A DNA stretch of 64,000 nucleotides from Nemertoderma westbladi (lineage: Eukaryota > Xenacoelomorpha > Nemertodermatida > Nemertodermatidae): contig JAUCBJ010008354.1 in NCBI GenBank assembly GCA_032718475.1, positions 62,001-126,000 of the forward strand. Reading direction: 5' to 3'. The first letter of the stretch is position 1; each line of letters starts with the position of its first letter. The notes under the pieces are model-generated. The model saw only the letters and a program-made list of their open reading frames with translations, had not been told where the DNA came from and made no database searches. Shown here piece after piece: positions 32,201 to 41,459 of the stretch. The translations under genes were made by a program, and so were the position numbers.

Positions 32201-32622
32201 TCCACACCTTGCGCACGAGATACTTCAGGCCTAACAGGTTGACACATTGTTACCGAGGGTGGTGGTATACCCTTTTGTGTATTTACTAATTTATCGCGTT
32301 CGAGCGCGATACTTTGCTGCACTTCTTGCAACTCTAGTCTACTTTCCCTTACTGTGCCCTTGAATTGCTGAACAGTCTCCTGCATCTGCCCGAGCAGGAG
32401 ATCCATCCCCCGCTGTCTCTCGTCCACCCATTCGACCGCAGAAGCGGGAGTCGCCAACGTTGTAGCGGGCGGACGAGGGACAACGGGCGACAAATCATGA
32501 ATATTTCGCTCGGGGTCCAGGACCTGAACTGTCTCCTGGGCAGTTCTACTGGGCACAGGTAGCTTAGTGCTGTGCAGAGGGAATTTAGAGGTAGCTTCAG
32601 GGAGCACAGGTGTGTCTATCAC
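26242..32622 (-). CDS. A2 gag-pol polyprotein, uninterrupted from gag core to integrase (2126 residues)
   Basis: Domains by approximate residue: coiled-coil-like linker and DUF1759-type gag core (about 190-390), CCHC-like knuckles (about 493-557), aspartic protease LLDSGSTGTFI (about 670), reverse transcriptase with DIEGMF and YMDD (about 1030-1170), RNase H from HVFGDASDMG (about 1344), integrase zinc-binding region (about 1724-1760), integrase core with Asp (VDLFG), Asp (RSDKGTNF) and Glu (GGSWERLI) (about 1794-1906), and DUF5641 (about 1987-2097). The apparent Met lies at the edge of a LINE insertion: the frame formerly continued into the gag ORF at 33121-34865. All pol catalytic motifs are present. 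It is the least damaged pol in the window. Confidence 0.95.
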   Translation of the reverse strand: MIDTPVLPEATSKFPLHSTKLPVPSRTAQETVQVLDPERNIHDLSPVVPRPPATTLATPASAVEWVDERQRGMDLLLGQMQETVQQFKGTVRESRLELQEVQQSIALERDKLVNTQKGIPPPSVTMCQPVRPEVSRAQGVEPTRIYTASEVETPIVNPIKGNYRPVDNDIPYRPDHNPRNLYTDNSILNNTMAQESFTCQMARTEARQAVKVGEIVKFNGDEMKWLPFNEYYKDNIQNSVLSNGEKLRFLIECLEGSPKLMALKFIGHPDGLRQVWDTLNIRYGNRNNIAGYLYAKLVAPRKFISNGIIEFSDEIQEICRQLDWLGKSHEYQSDMVIRAVASTLPKGGVGTRWDKKVLYMMEQQQRDPTMTDLMTFLDGEVKLQLIKQSREKTSENKVSEKPVSRRKVTPVCYTDDGESQASQGEDSGKDTERSYYVNKTPNEQGSKFKSRSNDKRGQVRKTPPTSPKRIQVRKPEERTRVHNVTQNKVSNIKPKCALCDGTHRLNMCDEFLKKSLTERREVMWDKRLCYNCLRQGHQRRTCYSDIRCAKCGAKHHILLHAEFERNSPNQVSDSELHVQFSDVNDTDQSEMEGFYTDEFSDENESCYMINTAVYRALTYEKDTDSDLTLTTSDRQPSWKEPSSNVGIREFPVVQVRVHGPKRSYVVNALLDSGSTGTFIDKELAEDIFAGQPKFRTKLNMSGIMQVWKSTVTADYYVGALSTPQDELGEHSIRSVKMVAIKNFATTQADLYNWDEDESIQHLNIPRFQTDYPGVQILIGQNAHEALETLEKRPAQPQPLQTYAVRTRVGWYFTGPSRRTLRERLPQERVCQVSEWEDDTSEGDDLTEGTPYSSDNDDVHQLFDEENTIDLLKENEAWQNQVNLCQLLYPSEREAYNDELNDVIERCNAKTRDEHAVRFFTQEAVEPNSYDKALSVEEERAKQIQETTTRFLKDQGRYEVGLPFRKREPKFINNRPLAEKRIAQLHRRLTANSSAKEMYQTQLEKFISKGYAERVPEETPVTERTYYLTHHYVPKPGKPHEVRVVFDGSALYMGQSLNSELLPGPNLLQSLLGILLRLRQYSIAFASDIEGMFLQVKVLDRDRDSLRFLWWPEGDLNQKPVEYWMTIQAFGIISSPSNACSVVRTTAEDNREAFSKEVIDNIKRDIYMDDNLKSLPSVEEAIEVAKGTVECLKRGGFRLTKFTSNSREFLESIPAEDRGAKDLDLIKDDLPETKTLGLKWDTERDILFFQLKQRDNPVRTKRICLSILSTYFDPLGFISPVILIARSLVQQMWLENHSWDDPLKGELLKKWMKWEDSLPAIEDFIISRSYFGHVLPTYSYQLHVFGDASDMGIGIVAYLRVETPDGIKVALVTSKALINNKLKVPRAELKAALYATAIGRNVTEQIDYPLEKTVYWTDALLVLEYITNEVCQFSVFVTNRVAIILSRTTMDQWRHCPGTINPADIASRGATPKELVNTPEWLGGPDFLYREEEEWPPHLTTAEIRQAKGAEKVKPKTRASKSKLFKPAVDLSVLFTSGEDALDQKPTATDKEVLEIRDKDWKSGIPDISQGLSPLLQRVIRHYSSWNRLCKAVTYLKRCFHHRYSGTKTNSDDAPSTSARVHVVKDLPKYKISDRFLKEKISYQEHDETNKQMLRLLQCYEDPDKYFLLLRNPQMRLRDRFSSTMIDGLIRVGGRLTNAPLSFDTKFPILIRNLDIQIKMIVDVHSKLYHAGRERVLSEIRTRYYFYKPRRALNQVLRNCIPCRKAFSRPLTQREAELPRERVSFYEPPFTNTGVDLFGPIEVYRARTIVKRWCVIFVCMTCRAIHLDMVNDLSTNSFVLSLRRQIARFGTSNTMRSDKGTNFIGANNEIQAYVKDWNKRQVDDQLKITASSWTFNAADAPWWGGSWERLIRSVKTAFHFIVPCRAYLTDELLRTLMEEIAAYLNERPLMPVSSSPDSLEALTPAHFLLKKPVAMLPRSEITDGDEYCRRTWQLMQLLSRRFADHFEKHYLPTLQLRTKWFAQQENVSAGDMVLIVDPDLPRKRWQTGRIIETHISSDGLVRSVELVVMRRNFKKPGIVFETQQLNRPVGRLCLLERDRELSGNYGRQETLPTTTSLIQPTSRDSPT

Positions 32623-32631
32623 CGAAGGGGT

Positions 32632-33120
32632 TATAGATAGATAGATTTATTTATATATTATGCAAACAATAGAAACCAATACATTAACTCAGTAAAATTA
32701 TTAATGTATAGTAAGTATTGTCCAACATAACATAAAGGATAACCCCTAAAGCTTTGCAGCTTATTTCCAAGGGGGTCCTTCAAGTTACTTGGTTACCAAT
32801 ACAAACTAAACTAACTACTGTATATAGAATAATTATATAATTTAAACTAAATAAGATACAAGAAATACAAAATTGAACATTATTACTAATTATTGCACAT
32901 GCACCTATTTAATATTGAACTAAACTAAATACTGCTATATAAGAATTTGCACTGGTCTTGGAGATGGGATTTTACTGCAGACTTAAAGGCATGTTCATTT
33001 TTAATATTTTTAATGTTATTCGGTAAGGAATTCCAATTCTTTATTCCATTAAAGAAAAACGTTTCGCTTTCAAAGGATATACAATTGGGAACATAAAAAT
33101 TTGATGTGCTGGCTCTGGTT
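32632..33120 (-). mobile_element. 5'-truncated LINE 3' end (CR1/Jockey-like) inserted in A2 gag
   Basis: It is bounded by a 14-bp target duplication ATCACCGAAGGGGT (32618-32631 and 33121-33134). Read on the minus strand it starts with a coding piece having the common LINE C-terminal pattern FFFNGIKNWNSLP...FKSAVKSHL, then a 3' UTR, and ends in an ATCT repeat tail next to 32632. Removing it would put the gag and gag-pol ORFs in one frame. Confidence 0.88.
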
Positions 33121-34865
33121 ATCACCGAAGGGGTGATTTCAAGAACAGGCCTAATTATTTCAGGCTCATCTACTATAGTAGGGAGTCTTTCTATTTTAAT
33201 TATTTGGTCTGTGGGTTCTGTACTACCTAAGTTGGTGCTATTTAGTTGCCTTCTAACAGCTGGAGGCAAATCAGGCAATTTCTGACGGTAGAATGTTCTT
33301 TTACGTCTGCTTAGACGAGATCTATTTCCTTTGCCTTCAGTATCGGTGGTATCGCCTTCCTCAGATGATGTATATCCCTGTCTTTTGGGAGTAGATCGAT
33401 TCATCATCTGCATATTACTAGCTGTTAACTGTTTATTTATGCAGTCTTGATTCTCCTGAATGTTTTCCAATTCTAATTGGGTGATTTCTTCCGCCGCTCT
33501 ACGTTCTGCTTCTGCCACTGCCATTTCCGCTTTTCTTTTCATTTCGGCTGCTTTTCTTTTCGCTTCTGCCTCTGCCGCTGTCGCTGCCGCTTTTCTTTCC
33601 ATTTCGGCTGCTTTTCTTTCCATTTCGGCTGCTTTACTTTCCTCTTCGGCTGCTTTCCTTTCCGCTTCGGCAGCTGCTACTGCTGCTTTCTTTCTGTCTT
33701 CTATACGTTTTTTCTTTACTTGCTCTTCTTGGACTCGTGTGATGCGGAGTTGTTCATCAAATTTAGCCTGGTTCGCAGCCCTCATTTCCACATCGATGGC
33801 ATCCAACACACGCTGAGTTCCTTCACTATTAGGGCTAAGTCCATCTAACCTTCTCCTCAACTCGTCATCACCTAAAAAACGTTGATAGTCTGACAGATAG
33901 ATGTCAATGGCATCCCTCTTATGCGGCTTCTCTGCCGTCGCTTCACTTTCCACTTGGGAAAAAGTAGCGTCTGTTGATTCTCCATGGGTTGAGCGCTCCT
34001 CCAGCTGAGCTTTCCACTGAGCTGTTCCTTGAACCTGGAGACTCACCCGTTGAAACCAAGTCTTTACGGCAACTTGCAACGACGTGTCTTGTCTTCGTTT
34101 AGAAGCCTCCTCAAAGGCCGATAATATTAGCCTGATTCGTAGAATTCTTTCTCTAACTTGATAAAGCAGTTGTCCCTGCTCTTGAGGTCCTTGTGGTTGT
34201 TGAAACAGTTGTCCTTTTACTCGCTCCATAGAGCTGAAGAATCCCTGTGCGTATCCGGCTGCGGACCTCTTCCACACAGCTGGATCTATGGTTTCCTTGG
34301 CTACTCCCATCCGGTGTATGTCTTCCCAGGCAGCTTCTGATAAATCAAACGGGAGTCCGGGTCCGGGGAAGTTCCATTGCGACTCGACAATAGACTTCAG
34401 TTCTTCCCTCGTGTATCCCGCATAACTATCTTTAGTTGATCGCTGACTTCTCGCCCAATCGATCTGGTGTTCTTCCACCGCAATCAATAACCTAGTGAGT
34501 ACGGCTGCAGGAAGGATGAGAAGGGGATCCGAATAAACCGCATCCATCATCTTTGCTCCGCGTTCGGGTGTCAGCTCTACAGTATCCTCACTACTGGAGC
34601 TGTTGGGCCGTTGAGAAATAAGTTCTTGGCTCGCGGGTTGTTGCTGTTCTGCTGCTTCTTGGTCCCGCTTGACCTGAGCTCGAGTGCCTATGATAGACCT
34701 ACGATGTTGGACCAGCCTAGGGTCTGATATTACTACAGGAGGGATGACCTTCCTCACAGTAGGAGGTGAACTGAACTTAGGTCTAGACGGTTCTACACCT
34801 CTATCTGAGTCACAGATAGTTACATCTAATAAACTGTCTGACAGGTTCTGCTTAGTATCAGACAT
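32925..34865 (-). CDS. A2 N-terminal gag, fused at its end to a LINE fragment (646 residues)
   Basis: The first about 581 residues are the element's own N-terminal gag. A variable, Pro/Ser/Gln-rich start is followed by a helical middle and a very Ala/Glu/Lys-rich coiled-coil-like repeat (EAERKAAE, AAEMERKAAEMERKAA), then a basic patch (RSRLSRRKRTFYR). The last about 65 residues come from the LINE insertion, which supplies the stop. I do not recognise the N-terminal domain. BEL gag proteins form the virus-like particle, and long coiled coils could support assembly (inference). The ATG at 34865 is the first in a good frame after the leader. Confidence 0.78.
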   Translation of the reverse strand: MSDTKQNLSDSLLDVTICDSDRGVEPSRPKFSSPPTVRKVIPPVVISDPRLVQHRRSIIGTRAQVKRDQEAAEQQQPASQELISQRPNSSSSEDTVELTPERGAKMMDAVYSDPLLILPAAVLTRLLIAVEEHQIDWARSQRSTKDSYAGYTREELKSIVESQWNFPGPGLPFDLSEAAWEDIHRMGVAKETIDPAVWKRSAAGYAQGFFSSMERVKGQLFQQPQGPQEQGQLLYQVRERILRIRLILSAFEEASKRRQDTSLQVAVKTWFQRVSLQVQGTAQWKAQLEERSTHGESTDATFSQVESEATAEKPHKRDAIDIYLSDYQRFLGDDELRRRLDGLSPNSEGTQRVLDAIDVEMRAANQAKFDEQLRITRVQEEQVKKKRIEDRKKAAVAAAEAERKAAEEESKAAEMERKAAEMERKAAATAAEAEAKRKAAEMKRKAEMAVAEAERRAAEEITQLELENIQENQDCINKQLTASNMQMMNRSTPKRQGYTSSEEGDTTDTEGKGNRSRLSRRKRTFYRQKLPDLPPAVRRQLNSTNLGSTEPTDQIIKIERLPTIVDEPEIIRPVLEITPSVITRASTSNFYVPNCISFESETFFFNGIKNWNSLPNNIKNIKNEHAFKSAVKSHLQDQCKFLYSSI

Positions 34866-37123
34866 GTTTATGTGTACAGTTGAATGCCTACTGCTATATT
34901 ACAGTCTAAGCAAGTCTAGTAATTCAGTATTAACTGCTAGCCTAGTAATTAATTACCGATACTGCTACTCAGTGTAGTGTGATATATATAATATATTAGA
35001 ATACCGGTATGCTTATAGTTATATAACTATATAAGTATTATTACAGACTAGGTTTATCACAGAATACCGGTATAATTTTAGCACAAATATATATAAATAT
35101 ATAATAGGCCTATCGGGAATACCGGTATACAGCTTACAGTTTGTAGTATATATAATTCTGGACTAGAATTAATTACAAGTACCGGTATAATTTCAGCCTA
35201 AATTTATAGAAATAAAGATAATAGGCCTATCGTAAATACCGGTATATCAATTATTTTAAATAATTGAATTTCTGAATTTTAGGGTTACTTGGTTACTTTA
35301 CTTACTTTATTACCGTTATTTGAGCAGTAATCCAACTGATATTGAGACCTAATGGTTGTATGGTAGGCCTGCTATTTATAAATCGTTAGATTTGATTTAT
35401 AATATATATATACCCGTTTTAATGGGTTTTGTCAATGTTTGAAATAAATGTTATTATTTCTGGGGAGTAATCACTACACAAAGCGGTGCGCTTTCAGTGA
35501 AGTGTTACTTATAGGACACTAAAACAAATAATGCTAATTTACCTAAGTTACTTAATACTACAAATTACGTACAATTCGGGTGAGATTACAATCTCTAAAT
35601 AAACACAAAAATTTACAAAAAACACAAAATACGAATTTTCAGGGTAATTTTACAAGAAGTCTACAAACCAGCCTAACAAAGGGTTAGAATTCTGGTTATT
35701 ACAACGGACAGGGTACTGCGGTATTTGAAAATAATACGTAGTAGTAAATACACTGCGTTGTCCAGATAGGAAAATACCACCGCCTGACGACCTATAGCCG
35801 TATCGCTATAGGTACTACGTTATGTATCACGGAGTGTTCCTACCTAGAAGTTAATAGAGCTAATCGAACGTGCCTATCAACCACTTTACAACACAAATAT
35901 AATGCCTACACTAATTACTTTCGGAAAGCACTGTACACTAAACCCTAAATTAGGTACGAGTACTTGTACAACATATAATCAGTAGTTAAATATACTTGAA
36001 CAGCTAAAAGAACCACGGCATCTGCTGGAGTGACCGGTGCACAAAATCACCAGTCTTTACCTACGCCAAGCAGCCCGTGTAGTACCGGGGTTAATTTAAC
36101 TATAGCGGTATGTATAACAAACACAATTATTGTAGGAACAAACTTGGGGAATGAATGTTGCGAATAATCGCATAAACTCTGAATAATAAATATTACGCTA
36201 CGCGTACAAACCACTCAAACAAAATGCAGACCAAATACTGACAGACTACTATCAAGCCTAAATAAACTACAGGACATGCAGACTCCGAAATGGTTAGGTA
36301 GTATGCGTTCTAACCCAGTAGTACGACTTATTCTTTAGATGGGGGTTTACCTTACAGCTTTGGCTGCCCCTACTTCCTAACCGTTCTTTATCGGACAGAG
36401 GCTCTACACACACTGCAATCCGTTCAGACCTAATAACAGCCAGACAACTATCCAGCCTACAAATTATCTAAATAAATATTATACGCTACCTGTACAGACT
36501 ACACAAACAAAGTACAGACTAAACGATGGCAGACTACTCTCAAGCCTAAATAAACTACAGGACATGCAGACTCCGAAATGGTTAGGTAGTATGCGTTCTA
36601 ACCCAGTAGTACGACTTATTCTTTAGATGGGGGTTTACCTTACAGCTTTGGCTGCCCCTACTTCCTAACCGTTCTTTATCGGACAGGTGATCTACACACA
36701 CTGCAATCCGTTCAGACTTAACAACAATCAGACAACAGCCCAGCCTACAAATTGTCTGTACAATATGATCAGGCTTACACGCCTTCTGTTCAATACTGGC
36801 CTACAAATAAATAAAACTGACAGAAATAAGTAAGCTCCAAAAGAAACAAGGGGTGTACAGTCCCTAATCTCTTAAACAGCCTACCGGTATGCAATAATCA
36901 AAATCGAATAATACTAATGTACTTATACTAGAAGTACCGGTTAGGACAGTTGGACCTACAGACCTACTGAAGTACCGATTCTGGCAGTTGGACCTACGGG
37001 CCTACAGCAGTACCGGTTCTGGCAGTTGGGCCTACTGACCTACAGATGTACCGTTCAGGTTTACCGGTTGACCGGTACTTTCAACTTTATTGCTTACTGC
37101 AATAAAGAAGCTATATCCGTTAT
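34866..37123 (-). other. A2 5' leader (about 2.3 kb) between LTR and gag
   Basis: No gene is seen. It holds several copies of the palindrome ATACCGGTAT or close forms (about 35005-35245), a tandem duplication (36186-36760), and a short tandem repeat with TACCGGTTCTGGCAGTTGG (about 36940-37060) near the 5' LTR. No clear TGG-starting primer-binding site follows the LTR; the next bases read ATAACGGATATAG. Confidence 0.7.
36186..36760. repeat. Tandem duplication, 288-bp period, in the A2 leader
   Basis: Two copies begin at 36186 and 36474. The central part, from CAAGCCTAAATAAACTACAG (36253 and 36541) to TTCTTTATCGGACAG, is nearly identical in both; the flanks are more diverged. Confidence 0.9.
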
Positions 37124-38326
37124 TGTTCGCGCTTTCAGACCTTTGGCAGTTTAACCCGCCAAATTAGGATGTCTTCTAGATAATAAATCACTTTTAGCCT
37201 CTGACAAGTATTTGATTCACTACACTAGTCGAAACCAATCTGTGCGCGATCATTCACCCGCTGGATATACCCGGGAGATTGGGTTCGACGGCTTAATCTT
37301 ATTGCTATGTAAGCCTAATGTATTATTCGACTGACAGTATTATATAATCTCTGACAATATTATTCACCTTCGGGGAATATTAACAGTTCCTTTAGGACGT
37401 GGCGCTCTATCTATAAAAACAGAGTTATGACTTAAACTACTCACAACGATATGGCTTAGTTACAATTCACATATATGGCGCATTCTTTAGGAAATGCTTC
37501 GTTATCAGTCTCGCTCATACACAACGCTGCACAATGCTGCACACTAATCTGCCGATCTTCACTGATTTTAGTCACATATAAAAGGAACACAGACCGACTC
37601 ATGTAGGGTCTATCAAATAACATTAGATTCACTTCAAACCACTTTAACATAAGTCACAATCGTTATATGTAACCTGTCTCTCTTACCTTCTGTATATCAA
37701 GAATATTGGGTTTTCGGGGTTATTTATCGTTATTCCAAATATAATAATTCATCAACCATATTATGAAGAACCGACAGTAAATAGCAGTATAACAATATAA
37801 AAGTATGCACAGGTATATTAGATTAGGTATGTTGCGTTGATTGAGTATGGGCCAGTTAACCAGTGTGTGTGATAACGGATATATGTCCTTATAATTAAGC
37901 CTACTAGTGTTAGGCTAAAACAGAAAAGCACAAAATATTCCAAAGCCGCTCTCTCCTGGCTCAGGACAGAATGTAAACACTGCCCATAATGCATTGCGTG
38001 ATTTCTAGGAAATTTCTGTACAAGAGCCATAAAAATGCTCTGATTGGCTGACTGAACTGAGAGACGCCGTAGAACAAAGAAAATCGACACGTATGAATAT
38101 CAGCTGTTAACCGTCGTCATAGTAACTACTGTTCAAGAGTAGCTATCACCTTTTGCGTCACGGAATTGCCATAGAATCATCAACTATGCCTTCCACAGTA
38201 CACATACGGAGGAAATAGCTCTTAGATCCTCTAAAAAACACCGATACAGCAATAATACGGTCTCTTACACCTATTAAATCAACTACAGAGTATTTTAATG
38301 TAAAAAATAATAAAAATAACGGGGCA
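37124..38326 (-). repeat. A2 5' LTR
   Basis: It is 1203 bp, with TGCCCCG at its start and GCGCGAACA at its end when read on the minus strand, and about 99% like 19041-20246. A CCAAT box (reverse, 38043-38047) is kept. Its outer edge abuts B1 pol directly. Confidence 0.9.
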
Positions 38327-40720
38327 ATTCGCGCGCCCTGTGTCCAGTAGCTCCTCAACCGTATTTCCAGACTCCATCCCGTCGTCTACGTAGAAGCTGC
38401 GTCGAATCATATCGACGGCTCTAGTGCTGTACTTATCTTCCTTTCCCTTTATTGTGTCTCTTACGGCCATAGTCGTCTTGAAAGAAGACGACTTGGCTCC
38501 CATATTCTGTACTATCATCTTGTACATCGGTATTGTCGACGGTTCCACATCGCCATCGTACCATAGGAAGCGTTGACTGTCGCTATCCTCTTCCGTCACA
38601 CGGACTTGGTTGAACATGCCTTCTATGTCACAGGTGAAGGCGTGTTTTCCATTCCTGAACCTGAGTAGGACCTCTATCCCTGAGTTGTATATGTTGGGAC
38701 CTTCTAGCAGATAGTCGTTTAGGCATTTCCCGTCGGTCTTTGCCGATGCATCCACTACCATCCGCAGTTTACCTTTCTTCGGATCTAAAGCCACGTGGAG
38801 TGGTAGGTAATATGTCCTGTCCGCGTTTGGTTCGTCGATTGGTAACTCCACGGCCCATCCCTTCTCGACGTACTTTCTAATTGTTTTATGAATGTACTCA
38901 TTCTTTTCGGGGCTCCGTTTTAACGTCTGCTCCAACTTACGAAGCCTCGTGAGTACCATCGCTTTATTATCGGGCAGTGGTAGCTTTGGTACCTTCCATA
39001 CCATTCCTATGGTATACCGCCCCTCATTGCATCTCATAGACTCCTCTACGCTCTGCTGAGCCTGTTTGTCTTCCACCGAGGTTCCGACCCCGGTTTCCTT
39101 TAGTCCCTCAAAATCTTGCCTGAGCAGTATTTTGAGCTGTTCCTCCGCTCTCTCATCCCCTATTTCTTGCATAGTTCCTGCGAACATGCATCCCGATGTC
39201 TCCGACATCCTAAATGGTATCTTACTCTTAATTGGGCCACTCAGCGTCCACCCGAACGGCATCAATATCGCCACCGGATCACACTGCTTGTCTTCGCCGA
39301 AGACCATTTGCATTCTTTCGTGGGCCGTCGGGCAGTCCATTCCTACTATGATGGATACCTTCCTGACATCCACCTCTGGGATTGAGAAGTCGATATCGCC
39401 CAGGAATTTATATTGTTCGACCTCGATGTTGGTTGGCCGCCTGGCATTGATATTTATTGACTCTATCACTTGGATGGGGTCGATGGTCGCCCCGTAGTCG
39501 CATCCCGGTGCCACCGCTGCAATCGTGCACCGTCCGGTCCTCATCTCCAGGACCTCATCTTTGCTAGAGATTGTTGTTACCGCCATTCTACTTGGCCTCG
39601 TTCTCAATCCTATCTCTTCAGCCACCCAATTTTCGATTAGCGTGAAGGCAGCTCCACTATCGACCAGCATCAATGTGGTCACTGATCGATTGCCTTCCCC
39701 AATCACTCGCACTGGTACTACCCCAAGTAGCACCGTTCCTCTCTTCTTCGCCCCTACTATGCTCGTTGCTATCGTTTGGCCTTTGCTTTGACCAAACTTG
39801 ATCGGTGTCTCCTTGCATTGTCTAGCTCTATGTCCACCCATTACACATCGCGAGCAGATCTCATTCCTCGCCGCGTATTCTACCTGATCTTCCCTGGGTA
39901 GCGCTTGCCAGTAGCTGCAGTTCATGGTTCGATGAAACGCATTTGTATGTAGCTGGCATTTGCTCTTTGGGTCGTAGCCGTCCTTGTACAGTGCATCGCG
40001 TATCGCAGCTGTATTTGTACCAAAGTCCCTACTGTTTTTATTGTTTGGGTTCGGCCTACTGGGCGTACTGGGGTTATATTTATTTGTGTTGTTATCTTTC
40101 CCCTGTCCGCTCCATGATGTGGTCTTACCCCCGGCTACCTGTGGACTTGCAGTCCCCTGCGTCGCTGCATACGGCAATGATTGCCTGAGCTTTGGTAATG
40201 CGTTTGACGTGTTGTGTTCTGGTTTCGGTCTATGGTAGTTGGTTCTTGGTCCCTTTCCCAGGCTGTCCTCACTATAGACTGGGTCGGTTATTAATTCGGC
40301 TTCATAGTTCAAGAAGCTCGACATTTCTTCTAAACCCGGTTCCGCACCCTTCCTATCTCGAGTGGAGAAAGCGATCTTCCTCCACTTGTTGCGCAGCCAC
40401 ATCGGTAGTGCCTGCGCTATCGTGGTGATGTTGTTGGACGCGTTGAGTTCGTATGGTGCGTCTAGCGTCTTTAGCACGATTAGCGCCTTCTCGACTTTGT
40501 TAGCGAATGTCTTTATGCTAACGGGATTATCCTGTAGGCCACCCGATGTTATGCCCCTCAGGGTTTGCCGGATGATCTTGGCCGGGTGCCCGTATTCCCT
40601 ATCCAATGCCCGCCATGCCGTCGTGAAACCGCCCTCTATACCCTGGTATTGCCTCACGATGTTGTATGCTGGGCCTCCTGTATATACTTGCAGATATTTT
40701 AGGCACTCCGCCTGCGTCAA
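38327..40720 (-). pseudogene. B1 gag core, zinc knuckle, protease and reverse transcriptase
   Basis: From the N-terminus: DUF1759-type gag (LTQAECLKYLQVYTGGPAY...), CCHC-like region (CQLHTNAFHRTMNC, CSRCVMGGHRARQC), aspartic protease LVDSGAAFTLI, and reverse transcriptase with LRMVVDASA, CDIEGMFNQV and the YVDD box. The frame is cut about 16 residues after YVDD by the A2 LTR at 38326; the last residues of the open frame, to 38279, are LTR sequence. The first Met is internal, since the gag frame continues upstream past a TAA at 40736-40738 into 41134. Confidence 0.9.
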
Positions 40721-40735
40721 GTTCTTTGTTAGTAT

Positions 40736-41134
40736 TTAGTTACTATACATGCGCCGAAACTGCAGATATTCTTCCGGCCTACTCCCATCGAATTTAAACG
40801 GTTCCACGGGTGGTAACTCGATCCTAGTTTTTAACGCATCGATCAACGTGGCCATCCCCATTGCCTGCGCTTCCAATGGGTTCGATGGATGTTGTATAGT
40901 TTCTCCTGTTGGGTGTGGTCCGTCCGTCCTATTTTCTACCTTCCTTTGGCTTGGGTATATCATTGGGGGTAGTGGCCCCCTCCATATTTCTGTGTCGCAT
41001 GATCTGTTTTCATCCAAGGGTCTCGTTGTTCTTGCTCCTATCGGGGTATATTGTTGATATTGTGATGGGGGAATGTCACCCTGTCCCCCCCCCCCCCCCC
41101 CCCACCGGTATGCTTGGTACTGGGGTTGATGCAT
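40736..41134 (-). pseudogene. B1 gag segment before the gag core
   Basis: It carries a Gln/Pro/Gly-rich start and the beginning of the gag core (PFKFDGSRPEEYLQFRRMYS). An in-frame TAA (40736-40738) separates it from the next gag ORF. The first codons are affected by a C/G homopolymer (41084-41102) and by the P-like transposon that begins at 41132. Confidence 0.7.
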
Positions 41135-41459
41135 GGCCTACTTTATAAGAGGCCATGACAACGCACGGGCAAATAGCTGACTTGGAGGCCACTTTGTTTA
41201 TGGGTGTAAGTCGGAATATATGGTAGATACAAACTTCTAACCTTTACCTACCCCCACTAAGTCGATGCTGAGGATCTCAAATATCATATTTAAAATTGTT
41301 TATCTCGAGACCCTGTTGCTATGGCAACATCTAACTTCTAAACGGCTGCAGATACAAACTTCTAACCTTTACCTACCCCCACTAAGTCGATGCTGAGGAT
41401 CTCAAATATCATATTTAAAATTGTTTATCTCGAGGCCCTGTTGCTATGGCAACATCTAA
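41132..41459. repeat. Left terminal inverted repeat with an internal tandem duplication
   Basis: The inner part of the arm (41226-41334, starting GATACAAACTTCTAACC) is repeated at 41351-41459, a 125-bp period. The right arm has one copy only, so the duplication arose after the arms were set. Confidence 0.9.

Larger units (their letters stand above)
19041..38326 (-). mobile_element. Complete giant BEL/Pao element, family A copy 2 (about 19.3 kb)
   Basis: Matching LTRs flank it (37124-38326 and 19041-20246, same orientation). Minus-strand order: 5' LTR, 2.2-kb leader, gag, LINE insertion, gag-pol, 1.65-kb spacer, 186-residue ORF, exonuclease/zinc-knuckle ORF, 3' LTR. BEL/Pao elements usually run 5-10 kb. 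The LTRs differ by roughly a dozen substitutions plus a few small indels by eye (about 1%), so it is young. It sits in B1 pol, with no target duplication (CGAAT versus AGCGT). Confidence 0.88.

Noticed and set aside
33460-33848. Ala/Ser-rich or Phe/Cys-rich frames on the plus strand
   Set aside because: Mirror translations of the Ala/Glu/Lys coiled-coil repeat of A2 gag.
37124-38326. Solo LTR independent of A2
   Set aside because: Its orientation, its close match to 19041-20246, and the leader plus gag starting right after it make it the 5' LTR of A2.
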